From assembly GCA_946803715.1 (NCBI GenBank), contig CAMPET010000206.1, forward strand, positions 61,162 to 125,161: DNA of 64,000 nucleotides, read 5' to 3'. This stretch comes from Beroe ovata. Its lineage: Eukaryota; Ctenophora; Nuda; Beroida; Beroidae. The notes under the pieces were generated by a model, which was not told the origin of the DNA, ran no database searches, and worked only from the letters and a program-made list of their open reading frames with translations. This document shows, piece by piece, positions 34,701 to 44,795 of this stretch. The first letter of the stretch is position 1. Each line of letters opens with the position of its first letter. A program made the position numbers and the translations under genes.

Positions 34701-37486
34701 TGATTTCCATGCAATAGTCAAGTTTAAGAGAAATCCTTGCGTTCGCATATACCTGTCCAGGCACCGTAAGCTGTGTGGTAATCACCCCCTTGTTCCAGTA
34801 GATGAGATCAGTCAGGAGATTGTTATCAGTGATGGTGACGACACTGTCAATAGCAAAGTACCATCCACAATCAACCTCTGCACACGTGTACATCGCTTCC
34901 TCCTGGAGTTCCATGAGCTTCCTCTTGGCGGTCTCCTGGTGGGAGGGGGACATGGATCATGTTGGGATTGTTATTTACTGGATGATGGTAGATTGTTTTA
35001 CGTGTTCCACTGTTCCGTGAATTACGAGATGAATGGAGTCCGTGATAATAGTTGAGAAGCAATTGGCTGTCCGCCAATTATAGAGAAGTAGCAGAACAAG
35101 ATATATGGCACGTCCAATACCTTCGGTTGGTACAACTTGAAGCTGGCGAACTTGTTATCGGGGTTGTTGGTCACGTGATAATTCACCAGCTCCTGCACGT
35201 GATTTGCGTGATCCCACACGCGGTTGTATACACGCACGTGCCACTTATGTTGTGGGTAGTTCAGGGCGAATGTCGTGTTGATGAAATAGTCGATAAACGG
35301 AGTTCGTTCTGGGAGGAAAAAGGTGTTGCCATGTGACCTTGTCTAATAATAATTAACAATTAGTTGAACAATTATTGTTCCATGATCTGCTTCATATGAA
35401 CTATGACTAAAGACCGACTCTGAATGCCTATCTTATAATGTAAGTGCAAAAGAAGACTCAATTAAGACTGGTAACCACGTAGTCACGTACCGTTAATGAA
35501 CATGGTGGTAAGAATAACGGGCAGGTTATCAGTATCATTAACATCAATCCTCTCATCAGTCTCCGAGCAGGACAAACACTCCCCAGTCCGCCCTGATGTT
35601 GGGTCAAACCCGTGGGGGTAGTAGTTCCCGAACATGTTGAGTGCGTTCTTTGTGGGTCCGTTACCATGTAACACCTGCGAGAGATGGAGTGGTAACACAT
35701 CGGCTGCTGTTACCACTTTGGCTGATACCCTGTTAAGTCTGAACAACCTACGAGGAAATGTTCGTAGTAGGGGATGGTTAAACCGGGAACTTTGGAATTG
35801 TACAAGTTGTATCGTAAAAATGGGAGATCATTTCAAATTCAATAATTCCTCTAAAATTTCCTCTTACCACAGGCATAGTTCCCTGTTCCCAATTCGTGAT
35901 CCTGTGGGCTCCAAACCCGAAGTCCAGCTCACGCATAGCCCCATGGAGGTTATGGAATATCGTGCTTGTCCCGTCTAGCTGTATCTTGTGAGCTGCCCGG
36001 AATTGAGTGTCAAGATAAGCGTGAGTGTAGAACAGCTGATCGTCATCTGTGTTTGATATAGCCTGGAATATAGTTATTGCAGTGAGAGGATGATCTATGA
36101 GCATTGATCACGCAAACATCACGCAAAATCCTCTCGCAATAATCACGCAATAATTGAGTGAATAATACCTCGTAGTTGAGAATTTTCCAGAATGTATCAG
36201 CGTATCCCATCATCATCCCAGAACAAAGATACTTCTTGCCCTTGATATCAGGGTACTGGTCCTCTAACGATAGATCGGGCCAAAGATAGGATTCAGCGCC
36301 TGAGGAATGAGGGGTTTCAAAAACAAATAGCAATTATCTTGCCGCGAAATATGTCAAATTCAAAACCTCACTGGTCAATTGTCAATCACGATTCCATCAC
36401 TTTACAACTCACTGATGAGAAATCTGGCTCCAGTTTTCCTAAATTTCTCCAGCAACTCGTCTTTATCTCCGAGGAAGATAACATCATAGCTGTCAGTAAA
36501 CATGACAATTGTATTGCTGCTGTCTTGGTAGGGGATCATTGCTTCCTTGAGGAGGTTAACCTTATATCCACCACCAGGTTTCTCCATGTTACCACCCAGC
36601 CAGTCTTTGTGAAGGCCCAGAACCTGAGAAACACACAAGTGGGGTTGTCAGTCGCCGTGTTAGCTTGGTTGTTGTTTTTGGGGATGTTGCAAGTTGCTGT
36701 GTTGTTAGTCTTGTGAGTCGGGTTGTCAGTCACGTGATTTATGTTGTTAGTTACGAGCTCTAACAACTAGGTCACAAAGAAATTTAAGAAGTTAAAGAAG
36801 ACTTCACAGATTTGTTAGCAAGGAGTAGATGTTTTTTATGAAAGAGCTTTCTACAGTCTACTTTCTCAAGCTCAAGTAATTCCGCATGGAAAGACACACT
36901 TCCTACAGATATTAACTGTTACAGGCATTCCCCAGCAGTTATTTTAACTAATTGCTAATTAAGTGATTATCTAATTAGCTGATGTTGACACGATACCTAT
37001 TATGACAGCATCTATACAGTGTGTCAAGTTATATTGTCACCAACGAAAACATTCCAGCGTTATCATAATTACCAATACTCACAACTTCGTATGATCTAGA
37101 AAACAGGAGGGAAGTTATGTTTCGTTTCAATCAAGTAACAATTCCGTGAGTGGTTTTCACAGAATTGGAAACGGGAAAATCCGTCGCTCATTGATCATTT
37201 CTGTGCGAATGACAATGACTGCGGAGGTACCAACCTGTAGGTACTTCTCCAAATCGAATATCCTCAGCGATCGGACATAGCGCAGGAATGGGTCGTTATC
37301 CTCTGACGCCACGGTGAAGATGATAAAGTTATCCTCCACGGGTTCAACCTGAGGTTGTATTCCGTCCGAGACGCCATTGCTAACGTCACCGCTCTCCTCT
37401 ATAGAGTTCATATCAACACCAATGAGACTGTGCGTTGTAGAGCACAGACACAGTGACAGTAGCAGAGAGAAATACATCCTAGACAT
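28763..37486 (-). CDS. PLOD: Procollagen-lysine 2-oxoglutarate 5-dioxygenase (lysyl hydroxylase), with apparent internal block duplication
   Basis: Using one copy of the duplicated block, exons 37235-37486, 36413-36623, 36169-36299, 35868-36062, 35491-35674, 35121-35308, 34753-34935, 34440-34594, 34121-34244, 33739-33913, 33423-33571, 32899-33099, 29037-29087 and 28763-28867 join in phase to 767 residues (human LH3 738). A signal peptide ([16 protein letters not shown]) targets the ER. The glycosyltransferase-like N-terminal half keeps [11 protein letters not shown]. The C-terminal 2-oxoglutarate/Fe(II) domain keeps [14 protein letters not shown], the HxD of PHHDHSTF, the distal His in [11 protein letters not shown] and the 2OG-binding Arg in GTRYILVSF. 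The enzyme hydroxylates collagen lysines. The family GGGC is DGGS here. A second copy of exons 5-12 lies at 30013-32711, its outermost exon cut at an N. Confidence 0.9.
29244..29343. repeat. About 100-bp intronic direct repeat, copy 1
   Basis: Begins GGGAAGCAAGATAGGGTCAA and ends with AATGTCCAACAAAAATT; near-identical to 29787-29886, both in the PLOD penultimate-intron region. The start of the second duplication block (32713 onward) repeats part of it. Confidence 0.8.
29787..29886. repeat. About 100-bp intronic direct repeat, copy 2
   Basis: Second copy of the 29244-29343 repeat with a few substitutions (GATCGGGAATC for GATATGGAATC). Confidence 0.8.
29830..32711. repeat. PLOD exon block, copy A (ends at N)
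   Basis: Carries counterparts of PLOD exons 5-12, for example the catalytic exon at 30013-30213. It matches 32713-35635 throughout, coding nearly identical, introns with small indels. It stops mid-exon at the N at 32712, so its outermost exon (32576-32711) lacks its acceptor. Confidence 0.9.
32713..35635. repeat. PLOD exon block, copy B (starts at N)
   Basis: Starts directly after the N at 32712 with the sequence found at 29830 and continues past 35635 into the unique N-terminal exons. Its exons are intact and in phase. Confidence 0.9.
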
Positions 37487-37841
37487 AGGGGGGATGTGTT
37501 AACTTTTGGAAAGAAAGACGTTATGTGTGTTAGTTCAGACTCGATACTATAATAATCACTAATCAGGTCTCGATACTATAATTAGATCTCGATAACAATC
37601 GTTTAAAAGATGGAAATAAATTATGAATAAAAAGTTACATCAAATACGGTTACAAATAGGTTTGAATTGCAATGATAAAATCATCCGTGATCCGTAGCCA
37701 GTGTACAGCAAACCGTCAGGCTTTTCCATACATATACACAGAAATATTATGCAGTAGGAATGCACATAATTATTAATGTATTACGTCCGTCATACATAGG
37801 TGTCGAGAAAACCGCATATATAATATCGCCTCTCCACTCTA
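37487..37841. other. Intergenic between PLOD (5' end) and TAF6-like (3' end)
   Basis: About 350 bp of AT-rich DNA; it must hold the PLOD promoter. No distinct motif recognised. Confidence 0.4.
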
Positions 37842-39818
37842 CTACAAGAAATACTGTAAAGGAGCAAAGTTATTGTACAAGTTATAAATCTGACTCGATC
37901 TGATTTGCTTGTCGGTTTTCTTACGAAGGAAAATCTTCCGTTCGGCGGGCAGCATCTTCCCTTTCAGTGTTCCGAACATGACAAAAGTCTCCCGGAGTTT
38001 TTTGGTAATCTCTTTGCTCTGTTTCCGGGCAAGAAGTGAAGGATGTTTGGCGAGGTGAGGCCAGGTTGGGACTACCATGGAACAGCTCTCACCCAGCCGC
38101 TCAAACATGGTGTCGTAAGTCAGTACCGGCGTCGAACCATCGCGGTCAGTTTCGTCTGTGTGTTCGGAGTCTGTGACCATGGGCTCTGTTGAAGGAGGGA
38201 CTAATAGTCCCTGTGTGTCTGCTGATGTGTCTGTTTGTGGGTCAGGCTTGGACTGCAACTGATATGGCGAATGGTTTGAGTTGTAGCACCCGACTAGTTC
38301 ATTTAACTTTGAGATATGGATATTCTTGTAGATTGCCTGCAATGAACAAGGGGATAACGGTATTGTTATCAGCTAATCTATCCTTGAAAGTATGAAAAAC
38401 ATAGGTACTATACCGAGTATACAGAAAGAAGAGTGAGCTTGAGAACACGTTTGATGTGTATCATGGTGTGGTCCACTATCACATTCTCCACATCAGTGAA
38501 AACTGTGTTGTAAATACCAAATATCAGGGGTAACATCTTCTCCTGCACACATCGTGGACCAAGCTGGGCGGAGAAAGCATTTCATAAGAATACAAACATT
38601 TGAAGGTGTCCACAACTTATGTCACTCGTGACCCAACAAAAGGCTCACCTTTGACAACAGGGTCAGACTTCCCAACGCACTGAGTGATGATTCATCACTT
38701 TCCACAGTCTCTACACAGAACCGGGTATACTTTTCATAATAACGTGTATTCCTGGTGGTTATTAATGATTGAGTAACCCTGTGAAATAGATGGTTGATGT
38801 TATTTATGAGAGAAAATCACCTTTTCCAGTTCGCTAGGCATACCTATCTTCAAATTTGAGGATTATGTAAGCAGTGACATCTGAACTATGCTCAATGACA
38901 CCTATTGTGTTTACAGCAGATTCTCTGCTATCAGTCCAGTCACAACACATTGAGTAGCATTCATCAAGCAGGTTTGGAATAAAGGGGTCCAGGTAAATCT
39001 CATCGTTCTGCAGTATGTTTTTGTATGCCAGGAGCAGTTGTATTGTGTTTCCTAGAATAAGGCTCAGTTATAAAGAAGTGATTGAGTTCAATTTCCATAC
39101 AGAACATATTTCTGGGTATAGGTAACAACTTACCTGATAATAAGACATTGTCTCTTAGTCGTAGGTCTATGAACTGCAAAAGATAGGGAAGAATTATACT
39201 AATTCTCTTGCTTGCTCTCATCTCTGTAAGAGCTTCTTCTAGAAGGTCATTGTTTTTGGATGTTAGCTGAGAACACATTGTGACAAGATATCTGTGTGCA
39301 GTTGGGGAAAGGAGTGAGGATGAATCTCTTGATCCAGAATTTTCTGATGTCAATGTCACTTCAAGATTAAGTGGTGGTGCTGTACATTCAGTAGTTGCTC
39401 CATGAGTCAAATCATACAGGTCTACTTCAGAAACATCCTTGTAAAAGATTGTTTCATGAGTATTCATTCTTATGAGGTCTGATTCAGTTATGGAAGGAGA
39501 CAAGGGCATGTTCAAAAGCTCAGAAGCTTCCTGAAGATGTCGCAAGTTTAGTTCAGGGCAATGTTCAACTCTCTGGAATATTCTTGCAGTACTGAAGATA
39601 TATTTCATTGAAATACCATTTCATTGTTGTAGAAAGTCATATCTGTGCATAGGGAATATAGAAACCTATCATGGAGATAACGAAAATTACCTGATGAGCT
39701 TGCTCAAGTTGAATGTTGCATCTTCACATAGTCTTTCCACACATGTCATATCAGATAATGAAATTCCAAGTTCATCTGTGACTTTATCCACAGAATGTTC
39801 AGGAAGAAGGACATGCAT
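37842..39818 (-). CDS. TAF6/TAF6L-like transcription factor subunit
   Basis: Six exons (39691-39818, 39134-39591, 38844-39051, 38649-38778, 38414-38563, 37842-38336) join in phase to 522 residues. The N-terminus resembles the TAF6L histone fold (LLPEHSVDKVTDELGISLSD, residues about 4-70). A short FYKDVSEVDLYDL block follows, matching LYFPEDREVNLVEL of TAF6L. The TAF6C/HEAT region (about 150-340) has LLEEALTEMRASKRISIILPYLLQFI, YLDPFIPNLLDECYSMC and ALGSLTLLSKLGPRCVQEKMLP. TAF6 works in TFIID and TAF6L in SAGA; divergence and length favour TAF6L but do not settle it. The C-terminal 165 residues are unrecognised, with a Ser/Thr/Asp-rich part and a Lys-rich part. The start codon is the first in frame at the beginning of the histone fold. 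Confidence 0.75.
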
Positions 39819-41146
39819 TGCCTATTATTACTTCAGTTCAACACAATATAGCTAAGATAAGATAATATTTATGGTGTGAGACCATCACAGCATCACAAGG
39901 ATCTAGAAAATTTGTATTGCTTCCATAGAAAATTTGTGAAATAAAAAATAAGTACAACAATTATGGTATTCAATTATCACTCATGACTCAGCTCAGACAC
40001 ATTACACACAATCTCCATCACCACTCAAAAATTTGATTGCACTGAAACAAGCCCATTCCTCAAAGACTCGGATTTGAATTTCTGAAGATTAATTTTAAAA
40101 TTTTGCTGAGCATTGCTTGAGCTTCTGACATAAGAGGGCTGCGCACAAGAAACAGTGGACAGATAACATCCGGCAAGCGCTAGCTGCCTGCGCGGCTTTG
40201 CCTGGCGATGCTAGGCCCAGCTGACGCGAGAATGATTTGCGGCGCGCGCGCAATGAAATTTTCGACAGGGGCTATTATATCATCGACAGCCAAGCGCGGC
40301 TCCTTTTTGACATTTAATTTCACTATTTCATTTTCAGGTCACCGAGCAAAATTAAAATGGCATGAGGCAGGGGTTTCAGCTAATCAGCTTAGGCCATGGC
40401 TGTCGATGATAGCCCCTGTAGAGAATTTCATCGGATCGCGCGCGCCGCAAATTATTCTCGCTGGCGCCGCTCGCGTCACTGCGTCAGCTGGGCCGGGCCT
40501 TGCATCGCCAAGCAATTAGGGGCCCCTAATTGCAGGGTCTAACTATATCATATCATTATCATCGATTGACAAATAAGCTGAGCTGAGTATAAGCTTCAGG
40601 TCACCTGGTCACAGGGTTGAAATAGAATAAAGACTTTAACGTACACTACTGTAACTGTAACTGTAAAGTGTAAGTGTACTGTGCACAAGTACTATTTTTT
40701 AAGTATAAGTATTACTAAAACGAGAAACGAGCTAATAGTAATACTCGACTTTGGACTTCAACTTTGAACTTCAAAGCAAAGCAAAGTTGGACTGTGCAGC
40801 AGGTGTAGATTCGATTTCGATTCATGAAAATCCCAGCCATGGCCATTGTGCATTGTCTTCGAAATCGAAATCAAACGGACATGATGAACTAGAAATTCAT
40901 TCTTCATGCAGCTCGAAAAGCTGCATTGGCATGATTGAGCAGCAGAAACATTCAGCAACATTCAACTCCACTATTCAAGGAAGGGTCCAACATAATATTG
41001 ATAATGATTAACTGGGACTGGGCGGGGTGGGATGATGGTATGTGAATTTCATTTTCATCGTTCGGCATACGGATGAAGTCCGAGTCATTGGTGATACTGA
41101 CAGCTGATTGTCAGTACAATGTCTGTCATTGACAGTCAGATCATAT
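39819..41146. other. Intergenic between TAF6-like and Ly6-like genes
   Basis: Contains the foldback element at 40203-40528, simple ACTGTA/AAGTAT-rich stretches at 40640-40720, and an open frame at 40751-41011 (86 residues, no recognisable domain, rated unlikely). Confidence 0.5.
40203..40513. mobile_element. GC-rich foldback (MITE-like) element with long inverted repeats
   Basis: The left arm (about 40203-40296) and the right arm (about 40390-40513) are imperfect inverted repeats of roughly 95-125 bp. Matching blocks include GGCGATGC-AGGCCC, CAGCTGACGC, ATTTGCGGCGCGCGCG and ACAGGGGCTAT...CATCGACAGCCA. The spacer is about 90 bp. A perfect 22-bp palindrome (GCAATTAGGGG and its complement) adjoins the right side at 40512-40533. 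No transposase is encoded. The open frame across it is a product of the repeat. Confidence 0.75.
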
Positions 41147-42053
41147 TCATAAGTTGACGACAGACAGGATCACCGCGACTGTGATAACCGTGACAGGTGG
41201 TGTCAACGCATTTGGCGCCGAGTTACACTCATGAGCGTTGTTACAGAGAAATATCTCACACTTATCACGACGGGGGTTCTTCTTGTAGAGCTGGTGACCA
41301 CAAATCTCGTCTGAAGATACCGGGAAATGATCATGGCATTATAAACAAACAACAGTCCACTACGTCATTACAAAACCACGTTGAAATTCTACTTCCAACT
41401 TCTGTCTTCTACTTCTAGTTCTACATGCACGTCATTGTACTAGCTGATGACGTCATATTATGTGACTGTTTTGCAGTGTTACTCACCGTCCTCTATTTGG
41501 AAACCGTCAACACAACCCCAAACAGCCCATTTGAATCCATCCCAGAAGTAGTTAGCCCTGCAGAAAGCAATAACATAGTGTATTCAATTTCAGCGCTATC
41601 AGGATTTAGGGGGTGAATTTCTAGTTTCATTCTAAAGGAGCTAAAACCTATCGCCAAGACAAAGTTCACCCCCCTTCAATCAGTATTTTGACTCAGTGTG
41701 ACCAACAGTCATCACACAATCACACAAACAGTTACACACCAACCTGTAACAATATTCCTGATCTTGACACAGGTAAGTATCGTTACACGTGGTATCATGG
41801 AGCTGGCCAGCACAGAATCTACACCTCAACCCTTGTACCACATCTGAAGTACAATGAGAGAAATGGTTATTATACACGATAATGGGGAAAATCGCAGTCA
41901 TTGTCTGCAAAGTGTATCACAAATGATACTGCCATATAGGACCACTATTTTTCGATACCAGGACTTATTTAACATTAAGTTGGATACAAACTTACTGAAA
42001 ACTAATAGCAGAAAGATGGAAATCTGACAAATGATCGTAACGACCGTTTTCAT
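41147..42053 (-). CDS. Ly6/uPAR (LU-domain) GPI-anchored surface protein
   Basis: Four exons (41996-42053, 41744-41843, 41487-41557, 41147-41310) join in phase to 130 residues. Residues 1-20 are a signal peptide (VVTIICQISIFLLLVFS). The mature part has ten Cys in LU order: L-R-C-x2-C, then C-x6-C-x5-C, a middle pair, and the end pattern C-x3-C-x5-C-N (KCEIFLCNNAHECN). After the diagnostic Cys-Asn comes a short polar stretch and a hydrophobic C-terminus (PPVTVITVAVILSVV), typical of a GPI attachment signal. LU proteins on animal cells modulate receptors, septate junctions or adhesion; ligand unknown here. Introns between the signal peptide and domain, and within the domain, fit the family. The protein is short and divergent, so the call rests on Cys spacing and topology. 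Confidence 0.72.
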
Positions 42054-42200
42054 CCCAGATACTTCACATCTTCATGATCATTCTGCTGAAAGTAAGGGTG
42101 GATCATATCTTCCAAACTGACCCCAAAAACTTAATGCGAGAATACAAAGAACACGTCATCACGCTACAAACGAGGGCAACTACCGTGCACGGCACGTTAT

Positions 42201-42247
42201 AACACACACATATACACACACACACACACACACNCACACACACACAC
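42201..42247. repeat. CA microsatellite with embedded N
   Basis: (CA)n run interrupted by a single N at 42234. Confidence 0.9.
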
Positions 42248-42743
42248 TGACACCGTGCGATATTATGCATGTACAATGGTGTTGACTGGTGGCGGAGTAC
42301 ATTACGGGCACAAAAAGTGGTCTCTCAGTCTCAAACCTACACAAAAAGCGGCGAGATAGGGAGCGAAATGGTATTCTCCAAAGAGGGCATAATATGTTGC
42401 TACAGGGCAAGAAGAATGAGAAATACATGTCTTTGATACCCATCTTACGTCGGTTAATGATGCACGCAGGCTGAGTGAATTTTGATGAAAACTTATGGTC
42501 TTCAATGGAGCGATATGTTTAGCGATATGTTTACTGTTTAGCGATATGTTTAGGAAAGCGATATGTTTAGTAAAACTTTTATTCTTTAAGAAATTGAAAA
42601 GAAACTGTGTACCGAATGTGGGGGATTAAAGTGAATAAGGCATTGCCATGATAGTCCATTACATTTTACACTGTATGATACAGTGTGAAACAAAGAAGTT
42701 CAAATGGTACCTAAATGGGGAAGCATTGTCTTGCTTATTTCTG

Positions 42744-42788
42744 TGTAGCACTGTGGATATAATAGTGTAGCACTGTGGATATAATAGA
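42744..42788. repeat. 22-bp direct tandem duplication
   Basis: The unit GTAGCACTGTGGATATAATA appears twice back to back. Confidence 0.85.
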
Positions 42789-43079
42789 CTCTTATGTTAT
42801 ACCACAGAGATTGTATAAGACGTAGGTTTTACTAATCATTGAAAATAACTCCTCATAAATGCATAAGGGCATTGTGATAGGGTTATCAGATTATGTAGTT
42901 GCACAATGTACATTGTATTTAGTAATAATGTACAGTGTACAAGTATGCACAGTGTAAGAATGTACAGTGTACAATGTATAATTTAGTGTAAATACATTGT
43001 GTATAATGTATAGTAGCGAGTGCATATGAAGGTCTAACACAAACAGAGACAAGTGTGTAGCAATGACACCAGGTGTTAC

Positions 43080-43376
43080 CTATAGAGCAACTATATACGC
43101 TGTGGTTTGATGAGTAGTGTGTGATATTGGACAGTCAAGCTGACACCATTCAATTTCCTCACTATAAAAACATCTATTGTAATACCAATTCTCAATGACA
43201 CCACTTTTCACACGCTTCTTGACACTTCTTTCAGGAGAGTTGAAATACAGTATCACGAGAACTGGAATCACAGACTCAGTTTCAGCGTGGACTTGACAAG
43301 GACATTTTGATCCAGCAACTGAGGTGTAAACCATCTTTCTTTCAGTCGTGTTACACAATTCGTAAACCTGTAATAT
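43080..43376 (-). CDS. Unassigned candidate exon with Cys-rich peptide
   Basis: A reverse-strand frame of about 95 residues begins right after a CATATTACAG acceptor and contains seven Cys (ELCNTTERKM, KCPCQ, RCFYSEEIEWCQLDC). An open frame continues upstream in 43377-43468 but its relation is unclear. The last codons coincide with a CTATAG/GTAACA donor-like site, so it may continue into another exon. I recognise no family; Cys content suggests a secreted or extracellular part if real. Confidence 0.25.
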   Translation of the reverse strand: MLQVYELCNTTERKMVYTSVAGSKCPCQVHAETESVIPVLVILYFNSPERSVKKRVKSGVIENWYYNRCFYSEEIEWCQLDCPISHTTHQTTAYIVAL

Positions 43377-44141
43377 GATGTAACACCATACTTCATGACA
43401 ACGCCTTCTATACAACTTTCAGACATTATGATGTCAATTACATCGCCAAAAACTCCAGTGGTCACCAAAAACTCCAGTGGTGTTGTAGGCTAGACAACAG
43501 TTCCATTGTTCATGGTCATATCCCATATAATTAGTAATTTTACCAATAATTATAACCAATGGAATTGTTGATTATGATCCATAGGAAAAACACGGATAAC
43601 AAAATATCGATTATCACGGGCTTAAAATACTCAACGCAGAACTAAAGGCTATAATTGACTGCTCCCAGACATGAACTATTTCATTATGATTGTTTATGTC
43701 ACAGTACTGACGTCAGCTCCAATTAGCAACACGCAATTCCATGACCGGTGCTATTGTTTATCGCAACCAATTGAGGGTATAATTTGGGGCATAATCACAG
43801 ATTAAAGCCTAAACAATACGCCCATGAGACAAATATTGTCCTTGTTAATTGAAATTGTTTGTTGATGAAAAGCAGAAGAGTTTCTCATAAATAGAGGAAC
43901 AAGTTTCGATCTAGAAGCACTGCTCGTAAGCTTCCACGGTCCCCTGTCATAACCTTTCCTAATCTATGTTCTCATTCCATGTTCTCAAAAAACATTGCAA
44001 ACGTGAAATTCTTTTAAGTTTGGAACACCTTCACAACTAAATTCTTTTGAACTAACTCCTTTAACTTTAAGATACCACCGTGACAGACATTACATGATAA
44101 CTCCAATTCTCACCTATAGCTCGTCGTTGCTATCACAACCA

Positions 44142-44202
44142 ATGTCTCTGAAGATCATGACAGTGTGGTTGGTGGTCGTCTCTGTGGTCGTTCTCTCAGT
44201 AG
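44142..44202 (+). CDS. Orphan signal-peptide exon
   Basis: ATG followed by a 20-residue signal-peptide-like stretch (KIMTVWLVVVSVVVLSV) ending in a consensus donor (G then GTGAGT) in phase 1. No convincing partner exon was found between here and 46 kb. Its phase would allow splicing to the acceptors at 46291 or 46507 of the peptide-precursor gene, so it could be an alternative first exon; it could also belong to another gene or be chance. Confidence 0.35.
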
Positions 44203-44795
44203 GTGAGTAGGTCTTGCCGGTTGGGTCTCCTTGTAAATTGCTCAGTCACCATGGCTAGGGATTGGGGAGGGAATGTTACGTTACGAAATTAGATCAGCAT
44301 CCAGCGTGATAAATTCCAGCATTTGGTCCATAAACCATGCGGAATCTCAGGAATTTGTCAAAAAACGTGAAGCATGACCTAATGGAAGTATGCCGTGTCG
44401 AATGACAAAGGGCGGTGGTGGTCAGGTGAACCACGGCTTAGTTATTGAAACGCATCCAAATGGTTTAAAATTAAATATACCTTCGCCAATCGCAGTATCT
44501 GTTATCATGCGACAACATTTTGAGTTTGTGTGCGAAAAGGGCGTGTCTAGATTTTCAGCATGTAACGTAAATAGTCTCATGCGAGAAAGAGAGTGTGAAT
44601 TGTTAAAACATGCCGTGACTTCATGAAAAGATCATGATACATGAGCAATAGTTATCACTGAATATGGTCAAAATCAAATACCTCTTGAAATTCAAATAAA
44701 CGCAATGAAAATTTGTCAACTTCACCCGCTAAGCCTTCCCTCGATACTCAGTAGCTAGTCCCAGTTTGAGTTCGACTATGGAACATAGTCCCCAC

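Larger units (their letters stand above)
42054..44141. other. Intergenic between Ly6-like and OGFOD3 genes
   Basis: AT-rich. Holds a CA microsatellite with an N (42201-42247, N at 42234), GCGATATGTTTA repeats (about 42512-42570), a 22-bp tandem duplication (about 42744-42788) and clustered TGTACA-type palindromes (42897-43010). Confidence 0.5.

Noticed and set aside
40208-40519. 103-residue open frame on the plus strand
   Set aside because: It lies across the two arms of the foldback element and its peptide is a by-product of the inverted repeat.
40751-41011. 86-residue Ser/His-rich open frame
   Set aside because: No domain, no splice signals and simple-repeat flanks; not supported as a gene.
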